Of a stretch of DNA of 32,633 nucleotides, positions 28,799 through 32,633 are shown piece by piece (positions within the stretch are counted from its first letter, which is position 1; each line of letters begins with the position of its first letter). The notes beneath the pieces were generated by a model that was not told the origin of the DNA, searched no databases, and was given only the letters and a program-made list of their open reading frames with translations. The stretch comes from Aestuariivita sp. (GTDB lineage Bacteria; Pseudomonadota; Alphaproteobacteria; Rhodobacterales; Rhodobacteraceae): the NCBI GenBank assembly GCA_026710045.1, contig JAPORU010000148.1, positions 1 to 32,633 on the forward strand. The letters are read 5' to 3'. A program made the translations under genes and the position numbers.

Positions 28799-31114
28799 AT
28801 GAACGCACCAGCGAGAGTTACCCTAAAGACTGACGTGGACAACGGGTTGATCAAGCGACCAGCCCTTTTGCCGAATTTTATCGTTCAAAACTTAGATAAT
28901 AATCAGTCATTTCTTGTTTCCGAGACAGCAAATACTTTGCTCCACGGAGCGATATACCCCGACCTCTTGCCGATATTGGACGGCGCTCATACCCGCGAGG
29001 AAGTCATTGCGCAACTTGCTGATCGACATTCTGCGGCGAGTGTCAGTGCGGCTTTGCAGACACTAATGACCAAAGGGTATCTTATATCGGCAGACTACGA
29101 TATGGATATCGGTTCGGCAGCCTTTTGGACTTCGCTCGGTGCCTCCCCGAGCTTTGTTGAGGAAAGACTCTCCAAAAACGCGATCAAGATTCATAATGAT
29201 AACGTCGGTCTCAAACGCGCCCTTGCGACATTTGGTGTTACTACGCTCACCGAGCGAGATTGTGATGCAACTCTCACAGTTGTTGTCACGGATGACTATC
29301 TGAATGCCGATTTGGCAGAGATTAATGAGTGCCATGTTAAAAAACCAAATCCATGGCTCCTTTTGAATCCCTTTGGATTAAGGCCAATGTTTGGACCGAT
29401 TTTTGCGACTACTGAGAATAGTCCCTGCTTAGCGTGTTTAAGCTATCGGTTGCGTGGCAATCAAGAGATTCACGATTTCCTGCGTAATGCCACTGACGGA
29501 GCCTGCGAGATTAAACCAATAGCGACGGTAAAACCTAGCGTGCAGTCGGTATGTGGACTCGCCGCAACAGAAATCGTCAAATGGTTGGTATTAGAAACAA
29601 CCTCTATCTTGCAACAACATGTCGTCTCGCTTGATGTCCTCAAGATGTCCGTGGCGCATCACCGGGTGACCCGTCGCCCCCAATGTAAAGTCTGCGGTAG
29701 CCCTGATCTTTATCGCCCTGACCGAGACATTGCGCCGATTGCCTTTGAAGATAGTCCCATAAGGGTCACAAACAGTGGCGGTTTGCGCTCCGTCGATCCA
29801 GAAACTACCCTCAAGCGTTATCGGGACCTTGTTGATCCCATTAGTGGTGTGATTACCTGGCTACGGCGCACTACGCCTGAAGAAAACCAGTGGCTACACG
29901 TTCATTGGGCGGGCACCAATATGGCCTTGAAGAATAGGACATTGAATGCCCTGAGGTTGAGCTTAAGGACGAAAAGTGCTGGCAAGGGTAGCACGAGAAT
30001 ACAATCAGAAGCTAGTGCACTATGTGAGGCCATCGAGCGATACAGCGGCGCTTATCACGATGATGAAATTCGGGTAAAGAAGCGATATTGTGAATTTGGG
30101 GAGGTCGAGGGACGTTTTCAAGCAATTAAGCCAAATGAGATCCAACTGTTTAGTGAGACTCAGCTACTAAACGCGTCAACCATTAATTCCCGGGGTGATC
30201 CCTATAATGTTGTACCGCCCCACTTCGACCCGGAAGAAGAAATCGATTGGTCACCAGTCTGGTCACTTACCCACAATTGTCCGCGCTACCTCCCAACTGC
30301 GCTCTTGTACTACGGCAAGACCGTGCGAAATTTCTGCGATGCACAATTGGTGGCTGACTCGAATGGCTGCGCGGCGGGCAATACATTTGAAGAGGCCATT
30401 TTACAGGGGCTCCTCGAGCTTGTTGAGCGCGACGCCTTTGCGGTATGGTGGTATAATCGTCTTCGGGTTCCAAGGGTCGATTTCGAGTCATTCGCCGACC
30501 CCTACCTTGAAAAAGCCCTAGCATATTATCGATCTCTGAATCGCGAGCTATGGGTTCTAGATCTTACGCATGATCTCAAAATTCCGACATTTGTTGCGTT
30601 GTCACGGCGTTTCGACAAATCTGAGGAGGATATCATTTATGGCTCGGGGGCACATTTTGATGCAAGAGTCGCAATTTTGCGTGCGATTTGTGAACTGAAT
30701 CAATTCTTGAATTGGGTTCAAGCTGCCGAGCCCGGTGGTGCTGGATACGTTGTAACCGACCCACAATGCTTGACGTGGTGGAAAACCGCGACCGTCGAAA
30801 ATCAGCCGTATCTACAGGCAGCCGACAGCAGTATTCGTGACTCTGATAGTTATCCAATCCTCGAAGTCGAGAATATCAAGAATATTTTGCTGCGCTTTCA
30901 AGAAACTCTTGACAACAAGGACCTGGAGTTACTCGTCCTCAATCAAACGCGACCCGATATAAATATGCCCGTCGTGCGGGTGATCGTGCCAGGAATGCGT
31001 CACTATTGGCCTCGCTTCGCGGCGGGCCGTCTCTTTGACGTTCCAGTTGGGGGGGGGCAAATTAGCTCCTCACTTTCAGAGGAAGAACTAAATCCTCAAG
31101 CGGTCATTGGCTGA
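28799..31114 (+). CDS. Fused E1-like/YcaO cyclodehydratase (TOMM CD protein)
   Basis: Builds azoline rings from Cys, Ser or Thr using ATP. Residues 1-320 form the E1-like partner-protein region: an N-terminal peptide-binding (RRE-like) part (about 20-100), a ThiF-like domain, and a zinc site from C210LAC213 and C296KVC299. Residues about 340-771 are YcaO, with ATP-binding motifs SAGKGSTR (393-400), E404/E410/E413 in IQSEASALCEAIER, and SNGCAAGNTFEEAILQGLLELVERDA (521-546, in two motifs). The C-terminus ends EELNPQAVIG, without the PxPxP tail of many azoline-forming YcaOs. Its natural substrate is the RCCC precursor 2.7 kb upstream. The product is a full-length fusion with no frameshift. Confidence 0.92.
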   Translation: MNAPARVTLKTDVDNGLIKRPALLPNFIVQNLDNNQSFLVSETANTLLHGAIYPDLLPILDGAHTREEVIAQLADRHSAASVSAALQTLMTKGYLISADYDMDIGSAAFWTSLGASPSFVEERLSKNAIKIHNDNVGLKRALATFGVTTLTERDCDATLTVVVTDDYLNADLAEINECHVKKPNPWLLLNPFGLRPMFGPIFATTENSPCLACLSYRLRGNQEIHDFLRNATDGACEIKPIATVKPSVQSVCGLAATEIVKWLVLETTSILQQHVVSLDVLKMSVAHHRVTRRPQCKVCGSPDLYRPDRDIAPIAFEDSPIRVTNSGGLRSVDPETTLKRYRDLVDPISGVITWLRRTTPEENQWLHVHWAGTNMALKNRTLNALRLSLRTKSAGKGSTRIQSEASALCEAIERYSGAYHDDEIRVKKRYCEFGEVEGRFQAIKPNEIQLFSETQLLNASTINSRGDPYNVVPPHFDPEEEIDWSPVWSLTHNCPRYLPTALLYYGKTVRNFCDAQLVADSNGCAAGNTFEEAILQGLLELVERDAFAVWWYNRLRVPRVDFESFADPYLEKALAYYRSLNRELWVLDLTHDLKIPTFVALSRRFDKSEEDIIYGSGAHFDARVAILRAICELNQFLNWVQAAEPGGAGYVVTDPQCLTWWKTATVENQPYLQAADSSIRDSDSYPILEVENIKNILLRFQETLDNKDLELLVLNQTRPDINMPVVRVIVPGMRHYWPRFAAGRLFDVPVGGGQISSSLSEEELNPQAVIG

Positions 31115-31176
31115 CCCGATAAAGAACATCTCAAGAATTGATAACTGATAAGGGCTTCAGAAGCACCGGACGGACA

Positions 31177-32274
31177 ATGGAATTACACGAAAATTGGATT
31201 TACACTGAGAAGACCATCCAGCCAATTGCTGAGACGATGGGGCATTTATTGGCGCGCATTCGCTCGCAATTTGCAACGAATTTATTGGATACAAAGAATC
31301 TGCACAAAATCTTTGACCGTGCGAGTGAGTCTCCTGTCACGATGGCCGCGTTTCCGTTTGGGCTTGAAATTCCGTTGCACGATCCGCGACCGCGGGCAGA
31401 CTTTGGAGTTTCCCTCGTTGGTAATAGTCTGACCTCTGACATTTATCAGGCTCGAAGCAAGTTAGATGCTGCCAATCAATCAATTCAAGCACTGGGCTGG
31501 TTGCTAAATAAGACCGCCGCTGAGGACTCGAATCTTAGACGGATTGTTGGTCAAAAAATGATGCTTGAGTACGATATCGACGAAGAAAAATCGAAAGTGG
31601 CAACGAACCCGGGCATCTTTCTCTATCCAATTGACGATATTTTAGCGGGCAACAGTGATCGATTCGATGCCGTAAAGGAAGTCTATGATGCTTTGACATA
31701 TGCCGGTGGTTGGGACGCAAGCGAACCTGAACTTGCCCATCTAAAGACGCTATACGAAAGACTCCCGCCAACTCAATGTATTAAGGCGGTCGGCACCTTC
31801 CCCTCTCGGCGGCGCCTTACTCGGATTGCCGCGACAGGCTTTACCCACTCAAATGAAGTTGCCGAATTTTTGCAAAAGCTCGGCTGGTCGGGCGACACCG
31901 TCAAAATATCCGAATGGATAAAATTGTTTGAGGCGAAACGAGCATTCACCTATCTCGGCTTACACTTTGATATCACTCCTGATGGTATCGGTACCACTTT
32001 GGGATTGAGTTTCTTTGCAAAGCAGAGTGAATGGCTGAAGGACATACAGTCTTGGGTACCACTCATTGAGGGAATTGATGCGTGCCAATTTGCTCAATCT
32101 CACAAACTAACTGAACTTGTGCGGTGGGCGACCGGTTCAACGACCTTGATGTTGGGCAACTCAAACCTGTTACTCGTTCGTGGCATTCATCACATCAAAT
32201 TGACTGTTACCGATGGGGAAGTTGATGGGGCGAAAGCTTATGTTTTCTTTCTTATGATGACAGTGCCACGATAG
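31177..32274 (+). CDS. Uncharacterised protein, last gene of the RiPP locus
   Basis: A soluble protein of 365 aa (378 aa if the TTG at 31138 were used; the ATG at 31177 gives MELHENWIYTEKTIQP). I do not recognise a named family. Visible features are a helical N-terminus, a central DIDEEKSKVATNPGIFLYP segment, a second half with TYLGLHFDITPDGIGTTLGLSF, and a C-terminal strand-rich end LVRGIHHIKLTVTDGEVDGAKAYVFF. It has no nitroreductase/McbC signature and no cofactor motif. It lies 62 bases after the YcaO gene on the same strand, which argues for a role in maturation, leader recognition or self-protection. Confidence 0.6.
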   Translation: MELHENWIYTEKTIQPIAETMGHLLARIRSQFATNLLDTKNLHKIFDRASESPVTMAAFPFGLEIPLHDPRPRADFGVSLVGNSLTSDIYQARSKLDAANQSIQALGWLLNKTAAEDSNLRRIVGQKMMLEYDIDEEKSKVATNPGIFLYPIDDILAGNSDRFDAVKEVYDALTYAGGWDASEPELAHLKTLYERLPPTQCIKAVGTFPSRRRLTRIAATGFTHSNEVAEFLQKLGWSGDTVKISEWIKLFEAKRAFTYLGLHFDITPDGIGTTLGLSFFAKQSEWLKDIQSWVPLIEGIDACQFAQSHKLTELVRWATGSTTLMLGNSNLLLVRGIHHIKLTVTDGEVDGAKAYVFFLMMTVPR

Positions 32275-32281
32275 ATAATAC

Positions 32282-32328
32282 CAAAACCCCTAAGTTTTGA
32301 CTCGTTCACGTTTTGTTCCTTTTTTTGA
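32282..32328 (+). terminator. Possible terminator of the RiPP operon
   Basis: A 6-bp stem CAAAAC (32282-32287) and GTTTTG (32294-32299) with loop CCCTAA sits 7 bases after the last stop codon, and a T-rich run (TTTTGTTCCTTTTTTT) follows from 32311. The stem is short and AT-rich, so termination would be weak. Confidence 0.35.
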
Positions 32329-32400
32329 ATCAGATGTGGCCGGAAGGTGAACCGCTCGATATGGTGTGAGGTGTGAACAATCATACCAAAGGAGCGAGAG

Positions 32401-32591
32401 ATGACCGCACCGGTCCCGATCACCTTCACCGGCCACACGTCCGAAGACCTACACCGTTTCGCCCGGGAATGCAAAGGCGTCCGTCAGGCGCTGCAAGTGC
32501 ACGCCATTGCCATGCTTCTTGATGAAGCCTCGCGCTCCTGATCCTCGACGGGGCCAGATGGCATCGCTCCAAGGACCTGGCCCATCTTTAA
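32401..32591 (+). pseudogene. IS630-family transposase remnant, internally deleted
   Basis: The frame from ATG 32401, with AAAGGAG upstream, reads MTAPVPITFTGHTSEDLHRF, then ARECKGVRQALQVHAIAMLLDEAS before a TGA at 32539; this is a typical IS630 transposase start. Shifting frame at the stop gives ALLILDGARWHRSKDLAHL and TAA at 32589, which is the LxLDGAxWHRS segment near the second catalytic Asp in the C-terminal half. About 200 central residues, with the first catalytic Asp, are missing. The element is a deletion derivative and cannot move by itself. Its terminal repeats are not resolved. Confidence 0.75.
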
Positions 32592-32633
32592 CATTTTGCA
32601 AAAAAGATCTTTTAAAAACAAATAGTTAGAAAA

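Noticed and set aside
32600-32633. AAAAGATCTTTT palindrome near the window end as an element boundary
   Set aside because: The window ends here, so a terminal repeat or target duplication cannot be tested, and the sequence is low-complexity AT-rich.

Overview
The window reads as chromosomal DNA of an alphaproteobacterium whose order I cannot fix. Supporting signs are a phosphatidylcholine synthase, a DUF484-xerC pair, an OxyR/KatG module and a MutS fragment with the usual alphaproteobacterial tail. There are no tRNA or rRNA genes, no CRISPR array and no intact mobile element.

Left part (1-16.6 kb) is mostly housekeeping. A gene-free, GC-rich, hairpin-rich stretch (1-809) is followed by priA (-), a transaldolase/Fsa-type gene (+), a gene-poor gap, DUF484 and xerC (+, overlapping), phosphatidylcholine synthase (+), ileS (-), truA (+) and a GlcD-type FAD oxidase (-, 3' end overlapping truA). 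Then come a secreted MBL-fold protein (-), oxyR (-) and the divergent katG (+). An inverted repeat lies over a candidate -10 box between oxyR and katG.

Right part (16.7-32.6 kb) is accessory. It opens with an orphan C-terminal fragment of mutS and closes with an internally deleted IS630-type transposase remnant. Between them lies a single-strand RiPP (ribosomally made, post-translationally modified peptide) locus. In order it encodes a short HlyD-like membrane fusion protein, a C39-peptidase/ABC exporter, a second NHLM-type ABC protein, and a protoporphyrinogen-oxidase-like flavoenzyme. These are followed by a 91-aa NHLP (nitrile-hydratase-like leader) precursor, an 801-aa two-part protein, a fused E1-like/YcaO cyclodehydratase, and an unrecognised 366-aa protein.

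The most interesting points are these. (i) The precursor ends ...IAAG-RCCC, so the predicted core is only four residues, three of them adjacent cysteines at the C-terminus. (ii) The 801-aa protein joins an AlkB-like membrane diiron monooxygenase to a sequence resembling the C-terminal half of glutamine-synthetase adenylyltransferase (GlnE), with the catalytic Asp-x-Asp replaced. (iii) No McbC-type azoline dehydrogenase is present; the amine-oxidase-like flavoenzyme and the AlkB-like enzyme are the only redox enzymes seen. My working model, an inference, is that YcaO cyclises the three cysteines on the leader, the redox enzymes oxidise or hydroxylate the result, and the C39 exporter cuts after Ala-Gly and exports a very small poly-thiazol(in)e product.
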